NCBI GenBank assembly: GCA_900550385.1
Contig: URRZ01000026.1
Location: 1-22,656, forward strand
Length of the DNA: 22,656 bases
Direction: 5' to 3'
Source of the DNA: an uncultured Coriobacteriaceae bacterium
GTDB lineage: Bacteria; Actinomycetota; Coriobacteriia; Coriobacteriales; Eggerthellaceae
The notes under the pieces: generated by a model
Told to the model about the DNA's origin: nothing
Seen by the model: the letters and a program-made list of their open reading frames with translations, nothing else
Database searches by the model: none
Made by a program: the position numbers and the translations under genes
Shown here: positions 1-8,413 of the stretch, in pieces
How the letters are laid out: each line of letters opens with the position of its first letter
How positions within the stretch are numbered: the first letter of the stretch is position 1

Positions 1-2799
1 ATCGAGCCGTTCGGCGGCGCGGCCACCTGCGTGGGCGGCGCCATCCGCGACCCGCTTTCCGGCCGCAGCTATGTGTACCAGGCGATGCGCGTGACCGGCG
101 CGGGCGACCCCACGGTTCCGGTGGAGCAGACGCTTGCCGGCAAGCTGCCGCAGCGCAAGATCGTCACCGAGGCGGCGGCGGGCTATTCCAGCTACGGCAA
201 CCAGATCGGCCTGGCAACCGGCCAGGTGAGCGAGCTGTACCATCCCGGCTATGTGGCCAAGCGCATGGAGGTGGGCGCCGTCGTGGGCGCCGCCCCGGCG
301 AAGAACGTGTGCCGCGAGTGCCCCGCTCCGGGCGATAAGATCGTCCTTCTGGGCGGCCGCACAGGCCGCGATGGCATCGGCGGCGCGACGGGGTCGTCCA
401 AGGCGCAGAGCACGGCGAGCGTGGAGGAATGCGGCGCCGAGGTGCAGAAGGGCAACGCGCCGGTCGAGCGCAAGCTGCAGCGCCTGTTCCGCCGCACCGA
501 CGCCTGCCGCCTGATCAAGCGCTGCAACGACTTCGGCGCGGGTGGCGTGAGCGTGGCCATCGGCGAGCTGTGCGACGGCATCGCCATCGACCTGGACGTG
601 GTCCCCAAGAAGTACGACGGCCTGGACGGCACCGAGCTGGCCATCGCCGAGAGCCAGGAGCGCATGGCGGTGGCGCTGGCGGCCGCCGACGTGGACGAGT
701 TCATGGGCTACGCGCGCGAGGAGAACCTGGAGGCCACGGTGGTGGCCACGGTCACCGAGGAGCCGCGGATGCGCATGACGTGGCGCGGGGGCGCCATCGT
801 GGACCTGTCGCGTGCGTTCCTGTCGAGCAACGGCGCGCCGAAGCACCAGAAGGCGCACGTTCCCGTGCAGGGCGGCCCCGCGTCGCTTCCCGCTATCCCC
901 GGCGCTTTCGCGGCCACGCTGACGCGGGCGTTCTCGGAGTTGGCGTCGGATCTGAACGTGTGCTCGAACAAGGGCCTCTCGGAGCGGTTCGACTCGACCA
1001 TCGGCGCGGCGACGGTGCTGATGCCGTTCGGCGGATCGCGCCAGCTCACGCCGTCCCAGGCGATGGTGGCGAAGTTCCCCGTGTTCGGCGAGACGTCCAC
1101 CTGCTCGGCGATGGCGTGGGGCTTCAACCCCTATCTCATGGAGAAGAACCAGTTCGCCGGCGCTTACCTGTCGGTGGTTGAAAGCGTAGCGAAGCTGGTC
1201 GCCACCGGTTTCGCGCGCGAGCGCGCCTACCTGTCGTTCCAGGAGTACTTCGAGAAGCTGCGCGAGGATGCCGACCGCTGGGGCAAGCCGGTGGCGGCGG
1301 TGCTGGGCGCGCTGATGGCCCAGGTCGACCTGGGCGTGGGCGCCATCGGCGGCAAGGACTCGATGTCGGGCTCGTTCGAGGATCTGGACGTGCCCCCGAC
1401 GCTGATCAGCTTCGCGGTGTCCACGGGCTCGGTCGACAACGTCATATCGCCGGAGTTCAAGAAGGCGGGCGACACCGTGGCGCTGCTGCGCCCGCTGCTC
1501 TCCGAGGACGGCGTCACCCCCGACCGCGATTCGCTTCTGGCGCTGTTCGACCTGGTGGAGGCGGGCATCCGCTCCGGTGCGATCGTCTCGGCCGCCACGC
1601 CGGGCTTCGGCGGGGCCGCGGAGGCGGTGCTGAAGATGTGCGTGGGCAACGGCAAGGGCCTGCAGTGCCTGGATTGGACGTCGGCCCAGCTAGGCGAGCT
1701 TTTGTTCTCGCGCGCCTACGGCGGGTTCGTCGTGGAGGTCGCCGAGGATGCGTGGCCGCTCGCCGGCTTGGACGAGGTCGCCTACGACGTGGACGTGCTG
1801 GGCGCCGTCATGGACGAGTACCGCATCGCCGCGTTGGACGAGATGGTCGGTCTAGGCACCGTTCAGGAAGCATGGGAGAGCGGCATCGAGGGCGTGTTCC
1901 CGTACCGCACCCCCGAAGCCGAGCGCGCCCATGCGCCGGCGGTGGAGGCGCTTTCGTTCGAGGCCGCTGCGCCGCATGCGTTCGCCGGCCCGGCGATCGC
2001 CAAGCCCCGTGTGATCATCCCGGTGTTCCCGGGCAACAACTGCGAGTACGACACGGCGCGCGCGTTCGAGCGCGCGGGAGCCGTTGCCGACGTGTTCGTC
2101 ATCAACAACCTCACGCCTGCAGCGGTCGCCGAGAGCACGCGCGAGCTGGCGCGCCGCATCCGCGAGAGCCAGATCGTCATGATCCCCGGCGGCTTCTCCG
2201 GCGGCGACGAGCCGGACGGCTCGGCCAAGTTCATCACCGCGTTCTTCCGCGCACCCGAGGTCACCGAGGCCGTGCGCGAGCTGTTGCAGAAGCGCGACGG
2301 CCTGATGCTGGGCATCTGCAACGGCTTCCAGGCGCTGGTGAAGCTGGGCTTGGTGCCCTACGGCGACATCCGCCCGATGGATGCGGACTGCGCGACGCTG
2401 ACGTTCAACACCATCGGCCGCCATCAGAGCCGCCTGGTGCGCACGCGCGTGGCGTCGAGCCTGTCGCCGTGGCTGTCCGAGTGCCAGGTGGGCGACGTCC
2501 ACACCGTGGCCATCAGCCATGGCGAGGGCCGCTTCGTCGCCCCGCAGGCGCTCTTGCACGAGCTGGTGGCGAACGGCCAGGTTGCCACGCAGTACGTGGA
2601 CGAGGCGGGCATCCCGTCGATGGACCTGGACGTGAACCCGAACGGGTCGCTTCTGGCCATCGAGGGCATCACCAGCCCCGATGGGCGCGTGTTCGGCAAG
2701 ATGGGCCACTCCGAGCGTTCGGGCGCCGGCCTGTACAAGAACGTCCCCGGCAACCTGTACCAGCCCATCTTCGAAGGCGGCGTGAGGTATTTCGGATAG
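1..2799 (+). CDS. purL: Phosphoribosylformylglycinamidine synthase (PurL-PurQ fusion type), 5'-truncated
   Basis: This enzyme converts FGAR, ATP and glutamine to FGAM, the fourth step of purine synthesis, in the cytosol. The frame is open from base 1 (the first residues read IEPFGGAATCVGGAIRDPLS), so the start lies upstream of the window; the first ATG-like codon inside is not the start. The visible part begins in the first AIR-synthase-like domain and runs through the second (GVGAIGGKDSMSG near 1335-1370). It ends in a class I glutamine amidotransferase domain from about 2010. There the nucleophile Cys is in GICNGFQ (TGC at 2317-2319) and the His/Glu pair is in the SHGEGRF segment near 2515-2533. 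This one-chain organisation of roughly 1240 residues is typical of the long clostridial/actinobacterial PurL; about a quarter is missing here. It is followed 28 bp later by a small zinc-ribbon gene, probably co-transcribed. Confidence 0.96.
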   Translation: MEPFGGAATCVGGAIRDPLSGRSYVYQAMRVTGAGDPTVPVEQTLAGKLPQRKIVTEAAAGYSSYGNQIGLATGQVSELYHPGYVAKRMEVGAVVGAAPAKNVCRECPAPGDKIVLLGGRTGRDGIGGATGSSKAQSTASVEECGAEVQKGNAPVERKLQRLFRRTDACRLIKRCNDFGAGGVSVAIGELCDGIAIDLDVVPKKYDGLDGTELAIAESQERMAVALAAADVDEFMGYAREENLEATVVATVTEEPRMRMTWRGGAIVDLSRAFLSSNGAPKHQKAHVPVQGGPASLPAIPGAFAATLTRAFSELASDLNVCSNKGLSERFDSTIGAATVLMPFGGSRQLTPSQAMVAKFPVFGETSTCSAMAWGFNPYLMEKNQFAGAYLSVVESVAKLVATGFARERAYLSFQEYFEKLREDADRWGKPVAAVLGALMAQVDLGVGAIGGKDSMSGSFEDLDVPPTLISFAVSTGSVDNVISPEFKKAGDTVALLRPLLSEDGVTPDRDSLLALFDLVEAGIRSGAIVSAATPGFGGAAEAVLKMCVGNGKGLQCLDWTSAQLGELLFSRAYGGFVVEVAEDAWPLAGLDEVAYDVDVLGAVMDEYRIAALDEMVGLGTVQEAWESGIEGVFPYRTPEAERAHAPAVEALSFEAAAPHAFAGPAIAKPRVIIPVFPGNNCEYDTARAFERAGAVADVFVINNLTPAAVAESTRELARRIRESQIVMIPGGFSGGDEPDGSAKFITAFFRAPEVTEAVRELLQKRDGLMLGICNGFQALVKLGLVPYGDIRPMDADCATLTFNTIGRHQSRLVRTRVASSLSPWLSECQVGDVHTVAISHGEGRFVAPQALLHELVANGQVATQYVDEAGIPSMDLDVNPNGSLLAIEGITSPDGRVFGKMGHSERSGAGLYKNVPGNLYQPIFEGGVRYFG

Positions 2800-2827
2800 C
2801 GAATATGCGGCAAGGACAGGGTTTGCT

Positions 2828-3052
2828 ATGGGGGTCATCGAGAGTTTTCGGCGCGGGCTTGAAGGCGATTACGAGTACGAAATCGCCGGAAAGCCGGTGA
2901 GGTGCTCCCATTGCGGCGGCTCCCATTTCGACGAACGCAAAGGCAAGGTCAACACTACGTCGATGACCTTCCTCGGCCTCGATTGGGCGGATCGTACCGC
3001 TAAAGTCCTCGTATGCCAGGACTGCGGTCATTTAGAGTGGTTTTTGATGTAG
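2828..3052 (+). CDS. Small zinc-ribbon protein (74 aa), function unknown
   Basis: The 74-residue protein carries two CxxC knuckles, C26/C29 (CSHC) and C63/C66 (CQDC), separated by 33 residues. That spacing is typical of a single zinc-ribbon fold that fills almost the whole protein. Between them is a hydrophobic strand-rich segment (TSMTFLGLDW). The ATG is preceded by a purine-rich AAGGACAGGG ribosome-binding site at about 2812-2821. It lies 28 bp after purL, and a strong terminator follows within 15 bp of its stop, so it is probably the last gene of the purL transcript. Small stand-alone zinc ribbons of this kind are usually annotated only as hypothetical or nucleic-acid-binding proteins. Nothing in the sequence fixes a function. 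Confidence 0.8.
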   Translation: MGVIESFRRGLEGDYEYEIAGKPVRCSHCGGSHFDERKGKVNTTSMTFLGLDWADRTAKVLVCQDCGHLEWFLM

Positions 3053-3065
3053 GGGTAGAACGCGA

Positions 3066-3101
3066 GAAGGCCGGAGGGCGATCCTCCGGCCTTCTTCGTT
3101 T
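3066..3101 (+). terminator. Intrinsic terminator after purL and the zinc-ribbon gene
   Basis: A perfect 12-bp stem (GAAGGCCGGAGG at 3066-3077 with CCTCCGGCCTTC at 3083-3094) encloses a 5-nt loop and is followed by TTCGTTT. It starts 14 bp after the stop of the zinc-ribbon gene. Confidence 0.85.
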
Positions 3102-3515
3102 CGATTGCGGTACGTTCGTCGATTCGGACGACGCTTACCTGCCGTGCATTTCGGAAAGAACTCGTCATAGCGATGCGGAAAAGCTCCGGTATGCACGGTC
3201 GAAAAAGTTCCGAAATGTACGATGACCTTCTCATCAGGCACGATGCAGAAAAGAATCAGCGCGCCTCATTTGGGACGCGCCGGGAAGCGTGCATATCGAC
3301 GTTTTTTTCGCAACGTCGTGGCAGGAAACGATTGCTATGCACGATCATCGCTGCGGTCGCTCGCCACGTTCGCTATGCACGGCGTTGTGCGCAACCGTCG
3401 CATGACCGCCATGAGAGATCGCTATGCGGCGCTTTCGCGTAGAACCGCCGAGCGCGATCGAGCTAGCATGCGTTGCGCTTGCTTTAAGAGGGTCGCCTGC
3501 GCCATGCCGAACGGA
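3102..3515. other. Gene-poor gap, lower GC, no credible CDS
   Basis: The stretch between the terminator and the palindrome at 3516 has short open frames on both strands. None has a convincing ribosome-binding site, family motif or the codon bias of the neighbours. It is less GC-rich than its surroundings and contains the repeat units described separately. It could be a decayed gene or a repeat-rich spacer. Confidence 0.6.
3148..3220. repeat. Degenerate ~25-bp tandem repeat (three units)
   Basis: Three adjacent units of 24-25 bp can be laid out at 3148-3171, 3172-3196 and 3197-3220. They share a core resembling GGAAAGAACTC / GGAAAAGCTCC / GAAAAAGTTCC, followed by a CATAGC/TATGCAC/AATGTAC-like end. 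A weaker fourth unit may follow near 3242. The octamer TATGCACG recurs at 3190, 3336 and 3374. The units are diverged, so this is an old or functionally constrained array. No protein-binding role can be assigned from sequence alone. Confidence 0.5.
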
Positions 3516-3544
3516 CGTGAAAAAACGATCGTCCCTTTTTCACG
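3516..3544. repeat. Short palindromic element, GTGAAAAA...TTTTTCAC type
   Basis: A 29-nt palindrome with arms CGTGAAAAA and TTTTTCACG around a short centre lies directly against the stop codon of the minus-strand MoaE-like gene (stop at 3545-3547). On that transcript it would form a hairpin containing a U-tract, so it may act as the gene's terminator. A close relative lies at 20023-20049. Confidence 0.75.
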
Positions 3545-3940
3545 TTAGGCGAAGATCTCCTTCTCTACGACGAGGTCGTTCTTGATCTTGCCGACGAGCT
3601 TCTGCAGCGCGTCGATGACGTTGGGGCGGATGTCGCCGCCGATGAGGACGTACATCAGCGAGTCGCCCACGCTGCAGGCGCCCTCGTTGAGCCACGTGCG
3701 CACGTAGTAGATCCCCGGCCACGTGAGCGCCTCCGCTTCGGCGGCAGCCAGCCCCTCGGCATCGTAGGAGAACTCCACCTGCTTGACCTCGCCCAGACCT
3801 TCGACGCCCTCGCGCACCTGCTTCTTGGGCGTGATGCGCACGACGCCGTTATGCGTCAGCCACATGCCGCACTGCGCCGCCTTCGGGTCCTGCTTCGCCT
3901 CGGCCAGCCACTGATCGATCGACGGTTCCTGCTTCGCCAT
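3545..3940 (-). CDS. MoaE-like protein (molybdopterin synthase large-subunit fold)
   Basis: The 131-residue protein aligns by eye with MoaE, which forms molybdopterin synthase with MoaD and transfers sulfur to precursor Z. Matches include NGVVR near residue 31 (MoaE GKVR), the WPG...NEG..SVGD block at 74-93 (MoaE WP...GEL.PGD) and the C-terminal helix. R105, K120 and K127 fall where E. coli MoaE has Arg104, Lys119 and Lys126. The His before that Arg is Ile here, and the PxWKRE end is replaced by VVEKEIF, so it is a divergent member. The start is supported by AAAGGAG 8 bp upstream on the minus strand. No moaD or other molybdenum cofactor gene is next to it, so a role in cofactor synthesis is inferred only. 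Many Coriobacteriia rely on large sets of molybdoenzymes, which makes the role plausible. Confidence 0.65.
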   Translation of the reverse strand: MAKQEPSIDQWLAEAKQDPKAAQCGMWLTHNGVVRITPKKQVREGVEGLGEVKQVEFSYDAEGLAAAEAEALTWPGIYYVRTWLNEGACSVGDSLMYVLIGGDIRPNVIDALQKLVGKIKNDLVVEKEIFA

Positions 3941-4097
3941 GGTTTGCTCCTTTCACCTGCATGGCTTTTCCGGTGCCAGGAGAAACGTTCACGCTCGGTC
4001 TGCTTTTCCGGGACGCGCTGCGCGACCGTCCCGCAGAGAGGCGTTTGAACCTGCGAGGCGCCATGCGCGAAGCAGGTATTATCTCCGAACGCGGTTA

Positions 4098-4103
4098 ATT
4101 ATA
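4098..4103 (-). promoter_or_regulatory. Candidate -10 box for the MoaE-like gene
   Basis: On the minus strand this reads TATAAT, about 160 bp upstream of the start of the MoaE-like gene. The matching -35 position is poor. The 267-bp divergent gap (3941-4207) holds this AT-rich patch and is otherwise without recognised features. Confidence 0.3.
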
Positions 4104-4207
4104 CCCGATTCCGAATGATCGCACGTGCTGCCGATGGGCTATGCTGGATTCATCACGATTCCGACATCGGACGAGGCGGGAAGCGTTCGCGAGGGAGGCG
4201 AGGCGGC

Positions 4208-5362
4208 ATGGCGACGATCATGGATTACCTGGCGACCGAGTTCGCTGCTTTCGACGAGAAGCCCTTAAACGAGGTTGACTCGCTGGTTTTCTCGCAGTTG
4301 GCCATGGTGCGCATGGCCGAATCGGTGCCGCTTCACGAAGGGAATCCCCCGAAAGGCAGGAGGCTGCTGGGCGCCCTGAAACGCTCGCTGGGGCGCGAGG
4401 ACGTGCAAGGCGCCCATTTCGCGGACCTCTTGCGCGCCGAGCGGTACGCCGCGATGTTCACCGGCCTCGTGCCGGAGCGGGTGAAGGAGCTGCTCCTCGC
4501 CGTGGCAGCCAGCCCCCGCTTCCGCACGGTGCTGATCCACGATTATGCAAGCGTGTTCAGCGAAGCGGAGAGCATGCAGTTCGCCGCGGTGTCCTTCACG
4601 TTTCCGGGGCGGTTCACCTATCTGGCGTTCCGCGGAACCGACAAGTACCTCGCCAGCTGGAAGGAGAACTTCGACATGGCGTATGCCGCGCCGGTGCCTG
4701 CCCAGGAGGCGGCGCTGCGCTACGTCGAGGAGGTGGCGCAGCGCGTGGGCGGCCCCCTGGTGCTGGGTGGCCACTCCAAGGGCGGCAACCTCGCCGCCTA
4801 CGCCGCCGCGAAGGCTTCGCCGCGGGTCGCAAGCCGCCTGACTACCGTGTTCGACCATGATGGGCCGGGCTTTCCGGAAGGTCTTCTGGACGATGCGGAG
4901 CGCGCGCGGCTGCAGGGCGTCCTGCGCAAGACGGTCCCCCAGGAATCGCTGGTGGGGCTGCTGATGGACGAGCGGGGCCCGTATCGCGTCGTCGAGAGCG
5001 AAGGGCGCGGGTTGGAGCAGCACAGCCCGTTCACCTGGCGGATCGAGCAAGGGCCCGAAGGCGCGAGCCTGGTTCTGGCGGAAGGCCTCGCCCCGACGGC
5101 GCGTTTCACGGCGGAGGTGCTGAACGCCTGGATCGCCGGCATGGACGCAGGCGAGCGCAGGCGCGCGGTGAACGCCCTGTTCGCCGCCATAGAGGCGTCG
5201 GGCGCGGAAGATGCCTTCGATGTGCTGATGGGAGGGCCGAAGGCGATAGGGCTGCTGGCGGAGGCCGCGCGCAAGACCCCGCCCGGGGCGCGGGATGTCA
5301 TCATCGAGCAGATGAAATCGCTTGCCGCCATCGCCGCGAAGAAGGCCCTGCGCCTCAGCTGA
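4208..5362 (+). CDS. Lipase-fold (DUF2974/Mbeg1-like) alpha/beta-hydrolase
   Basis: The 384-residue protein has the hallmarks of a class 3 lipase-like fold. FRGTD at residues 141-145 is the oxyanion-side motif. GGHSKGGNLA at 187-196 is a nucleophile elbow with Ser190, and VFDHDGPGF follows about 30 residues later. This pattern matches the Mbeg1-like/DUF2974 family, whose members are usually annotated without a known substrate. No signal peptide is seen, so it is probably cytoplasmic. The frame is open further upstream, but the ATG at 4208 is preceded by a purine-rich GAGGGAGGCGAGG stretch and starts the conserved sequence (MDYLATEF). The upstream extension is Arg/Gly-rich and looks non-coding. 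It stands alone between divergent and unrelated neighbours, so context gives no substrate. Confidence 0.8.
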   Translation: MATIMDYLATEFAAFDEKPLNEVDSLVFSQLAMVRMAESVPLHEGNPPKGRRLLGALKRSLGREDVQGAHFADLLRAERYAAMFTGLVPERVKELLLAVAASPRFRTVLIHDYASVFSEAESMQFAAVSFTFPGRFTYLAFRGTDKYLASWKENFDMAYAAPVPAQEAALRYVEEVAQRVGGPLVLGGHSKGGNLAAYAAAKASPRVASRLTTVFDHDGPGFPEGLLDDAERARLQGVLRKTVPQESLVGLLMDERGPYRVVESEGRGLEQHSPFTWRIEQGPEGASLVLAEGLAPTARFTAEVLNAWIAGMDAGERRRAVNALFAAIEASGAEDAFDVLMGGPKAIGLLAEAARKTPPGARDVIIEQMKSLAAIAAKKALRLS

Positions 5363-5574
5363 TCGCGCGGCCCTCTGCGTCCGCGCTTGCATGCCAAGCC
5401 GCCGATCCGTTCCCGAGGCGCGGGATCCTCGGCGCTGTCGATGCTTGCCGCTGCGGGCGACTTCGCCGCGCCGGGGCATCCCTGTGTGAATTGCATCATT
5501 TTACCTACGGGTAACGGTCGTTCGGCGCGCCGATGGTAGACTGGTCGGACATTCGGCCAGTGAAAGGAACCCGC

Positions 5575-6930
5575 ATGTCGTTGCCGGCATCCGATTTGAG
5601 CAAACAGCCCGATAACCGCACCGCCATGGAGCTCGGCGAGGTGCTGCCCCGCACCGCCGAGGTCCGCGACGGCCACCTGTTCGTGGGCGGCGTGGATATG
5701 GTGGAGCTGGCGCGCGAGATGGGCACGGCGCTGTACGTGATGGACGAGGCCGACATGCGCAGCCGCATGGAGGAGTACCGCGAGGCGTTCCGCAGCCGCT
5801 ACGCCAACTCCGATGTGCTGTACGCCAGCAAGGCGTTCCAGAACAAGGAGATGGTGCGCATCGTCGAGGACGAGGGGCTTTGCCTGGACGTGTCGGGCGG
5901 CGGCGAGCTGGCTTGCGCGCAGGCGGTGGGATTCCCCATGGAGCGCGTGTTCGTCCATGGCAACAACAAGACGCCGCAGGAGCTGCGCGAGGCCATTTCC
6001 GCAGGCGTGGGGCGCATCGTCCTGGACAGCCGCATCGAGCTGGCGCGCGTGTCGCAGATCGCCGGCGAGCTGGGCGTGGTGCAGCCGGTGTTCATGCGCA
6101 TCACCCCCGGGGTCGAGGCGGACACGCACGAGTACATCCGCACCGGCTGCGAGGATTCCAAGTTCGGCTTCACCATGCTGGACGATTTCGCGTTCCGCTG
6201 CGTGAAGGACGTGCTGGCCGCGCCGAACGTGAAGCTTGCGGGCCTGCACTGCCATATCGGCTCGCAGATCTTCGCCCTGCACTCCTTCGACGAGGCGGTT
6301 GCGGTGATGGTCGAGTTCATGGCGCGCATCCGCGACGAATACGGCCTGGTCATCGAGGAGCTCGATCTGGGCGGCGGTCTGGGCATCGCCTACACGGCGG
6401 AGGAGAAGCCCTCCACCATCGACGAGTTCGCCGCCTGCACGGTCGACTCGGTGGTGAAGCACTGCGAGCGCTTCGACGTGCCGCTGCCGCGCATCCTGGT
6501 GGAGCCCGGCCGCAGCATCGTGGCCAATGCGGGCGTGACGCTCTACACCGTGGGCATCTTGAAGACGCTGCCGAACATTCGCAAATATGTGGCGGTGGAC
6601 GGCGGCATGTCCGACAACGTCCGCACGGCGCTGTATCATGCCGAGTACGAGCCGATCATCGCCAACAAAGCGGATCAGCCGCGCACGGAGATCGTCACCC
6701 TGTGCGGCAAGCATTGCGAAAGCGGCGACGTCGTGGTGGTGGACATGCCGCTGCAGCACCCCGACCTGGGGGACATCGTGGCGGTGTTCGGCACCGGCGC
6801 GTACTGCTATTCGATGGCGAGCAACTACAACGGCCAGCCGCGGCCGGCGATCGTGTTCGTGAAGGACGGCGAGGCGCGCGTGACCACGCGACGCGAGACG
6901 TACGCCGACCTGATGGCGAGGGACATCTAA
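5575..6930 (+). CDS. lysA: Diaminopimelate decarboxylase
   Basis: LysA is a PLP enzyme that decarboxylates meso-diaminopimelate to L-lysine, the last step of lysine synthesis. The 451-residue protein shows the fold type III set: YASKAF with the PLP Lys near residue 84, HCHIGSQI, the phosphate-binding GGGLGIAY, EPGRSIVANAG, and the CESGD motif whose Cys comes from the partner subunit's active site. A GTG/ATG-rich upstream extension to 5533 exists. The ATG at 5575 is preferred because AAAGGAAC lies 6 bp before it and MSLPASDL starts a normal N-terminus. The gene hom follows 68 bp later on the same strand, so the two aspartate-family genes are probably one transcript. Confidence 0.95.
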   Translation: MSLPASDLSKQPDNRTAMELGEVLPRTAEVRDGHLFVGGVDMVELAREMGTALYVMDEADMRSRMEEYREAFRSRYANSDVLYASKAFQNKEMVRIVEDEGLCLDVSGGGELACAQAVGFPMERVFVHGNNKTPQELREAISAGVGRIVLDSRIELARVSQIAGELGVVQPVFMRITPGVEADTHEYIRTGCEDSKFGFTMLDDFAFRCVKDVLAAPNVKLAGLHCHIGSQIFALHSFDEAVAVMVEFMARIRDEYGLVIEELDLGGGLGIAYTAEEKPSTIDEFAACTVDSVVKHCERFDVPLPRILVEPGRSIVANAGVTLYTVGILKTLPNIRKYVAVDGGMSDNVRTALYHAEYEPIIANKADQPRTEIVTLCGKHCESGDVVVVDMPLQHPDLGDIVAVFGTGAYCYSMASNYNGQPRPAIVFVKDGEARVTTRRETYADLMARDI

Positions 6931-6970
6931 CCCGTCGGTCCAGCGAGGCCCTGCAGGCTTTCGCGACGGG
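6931..6970 (+). other. Hairpin between lysA and hom
   Basis: CCCGTCG (6931-6937) can pair with CGACGGG (6964-6970) across a partly self-complementary interior. It begins directly after the lysA stop. There is no T-tract, so it is not a clear terminator and may instead stabilise the lysA 3' end. Confidence 0.35.
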
Positions 6971-6998
6971 GCGGAATCGTATACGGAAGGGGAGTCGG

Positions 6999-8285
6999 AT
7001 GACGGTAAGAATCGGACTGGTGGGCATCGGCACGGTCGGCGGCGGCTGCGTCGACATCATCCAGAAGCACCGGGAGTCGTTCCAGCGCCATTTCGGCATC
7101 GACATCGAGCTCGTGCGCGTGTGCTCGCTGGACAAGGCGCAGGCCGAGGCGCACGGGGTGGGCGAGCTGTTCACCGACGACTTCAACGAGATCATCGACG
7201 ATCCGGCCATCGACGTGGTGGTGGAGCTCATCGGCGGCACCACGTTCGCGCGCACCGTCGTCATCAAGGCGCTGGAGGCGGGCAAGCACGTGGTCACCGC
7301 CAACAAGGCGCTCATGGCCACCCATGGCCAGGAGGTCATGGAGACCGCCCGCCGCATGAACCGCGAGATCGCCTTCGAGGCGAGCGTGGGCGGCGGCATC
7401 CCCATCATCGGGCCTTTGAAGCACTCGCTCATCGCCAACCAGATCACGTCGGTGATGGGCATCGTCAACGGCACCACGAACTACATGCTCACCCGCATGG
7501 ACGAGGACGGCATGAGCTACGACGAGGCGCTGGCGGAGGCGCAGGCGAAGGGGTTCGCCGAGGCGGATCCGTCGGCCGACGTGGACGGCTACGATGCGGC
7601 GGCGAAGATCGCCATCCTGGCATCGATCGCCTTTAACTCGCGCGTGACCTTGGACGACGTGTTCACCAGCGGCATCTCCACCATCACGCCGGTCGATCTG
7701 GAGGCCGCGCACGACATGGGCTACGTGGTGAAGCTCCTGGCTTTGGCGCACCGCACCGAGCGCGGCATCGATGTGCGCGTGCATCCCACGATGATCCCCG
7801 CCTCGCACCAGATGGCGAAAGTGAACGGCGTGTACAACGCCATCTACGTGACGGGCGACTTCGTGGGCGAGACGATGTTCTTCGGCGAGGGCGCCGGCGC
7901 CGGCGCCGCGGCGAGCGCGGTGATGGGCGACGTTTTGGAGGTGGCGCGCCACGTGCAGCAGGGCATCGGCCCCATCGTGGGCTGCACCTGCACCGACGAG
8001 CTGCCCGTCATCCCCATCGAGGAGCTTTCCACCAAGTACTACATCCGCTTCACAGTCGCCGACCGCGCGGGCGTGCTGGCGTCGATGGCCACCGTGTTCG
8101 CGAACCATAACGTCAGCGTGCATTCGGTGGTGCAGCGCGGCGCGAAGAACAGCGACGAGGTGTACATCGTCTACGTGACGCACACCGCCTGCGAGAAGGA
8201 CATCCGCGAGGTGCTGGCCGACATCGCCGGCCTCGATGACGTGCTGCGCGAGGAGCCCAACGTCATCCGCGTCGAGGACCGGTAG
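6999..8285 (+). CDS. hom: Homoserine dehydrogenase with C-terminal ACT domain
   Basis: This enzyme reduces aspartate semialdehyde to homoserine, the branch point to threonine and methionine. The 428-residue protein starts with the Rossmann motif GLVGIGTVGGG (residues 6-16). It continues with VTANKALMA and ASVGGGIPIIGPLK of the catalytic domain and DPSADVDGYDAAAKI. It ends with an ACT domain from about residue 350 (RFTVADRAGVLASMA), the usual site of threonine feedback. The ATG at 6999 has AAGGGGAG 4 bp upstream. It follows lysA, and the homoserine it makes is the substrate of the metA product encoded 1.2 kb downstream on the other strand. Confidence 0.96.
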   Translation: MTVRIGLVGIGTVGGGCVDIIQKHRESFQRHFGIDIELVRVCSLDKAQAEAHGVGELFTDDFNEIIDDPAIDVVVELIGGTTFARTVVIKALEAGKHVVTANKALMATHGQEVMETARRMNREIAFEASVGGGIPIIGPLKHSLIANQITSVMGIVNGTTNYMLTRMDEDGMSYDEALAEAQAKGFAEADPSADVDGYDAAAKIAILASIAFNSRVTLDDVFTSGISTITPVDLEAAHDMGYVVKLLALAHRTERGIDVRVHPTMIPASHQMAKVNGVYNAIYVTGDFVGETMFFGEGAGAGAAASAVMGDVLEVARHVQQGIGPIVGCTCTDELPVIPIEELSTKYYIRFTVADRAGVLASMATVFANHNVSVHSVVQRGAKNSDEVYIVYVTHTACEKDIREVLADIAGLDDVLREEPNVIRVEDR

Positions 8286-8349
8286 GCGCCGCGCAAGTTT
8301 GCCGCGTCCTTACCCGGGCCTTGCCTGCGTTTTACGGCTGCGGGTTAGC

Positions 8350-8392
8350 ATGGATGCCGTCCGCTGCATCGGATGCGGCGGACGGCATCCAT
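8350..8392 (+). other. Long hairpin ahead of the HAD phosphatase gene
   Basis: A perfect 15-bp stem (ATGGATGCCGTCCGC at 8350-8364 and its complement at 8378-8392) encloses a 13-nt centre that can pair further (GCATC with GATGC). It ends 21 bp before the TTG start of the next gene, just ahead of the ribosome-binding site. A T-rich run lies at 8409-8415, too far away for a standard terminator. It may terminate or attenuate the hom transcript or gate translation of the HAD gene. Confidence 0.6.
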
Positions 8393-8413
8393 GAGGCGAC
8401 GGAAGGGGTTTTC

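Noticed and set aside
3173..3442. Short plus-strand ORFs in the 3102-3515 gap
   Set aside because: No ribosome-binding site or motif, and they read through the degenerate repeats; kept only as repeat-bearing spacer.
4798..6759. 653-codon open frame on the minus strand
   Set aside because: It lies across the convincing lysA and lipase-like genes, has His/Arg/Ala-rich composition and no family motif; it is an antisense shadow produced by high GC.
5880..6998. Upstream extension of the hom frame through lysA
   Set aside because: The frame is open but Arg/Gly-rich and antiparallel to no known domain. The homoserine dehydrogenase starts cleanly at 6999 with a ribosome-binding site.
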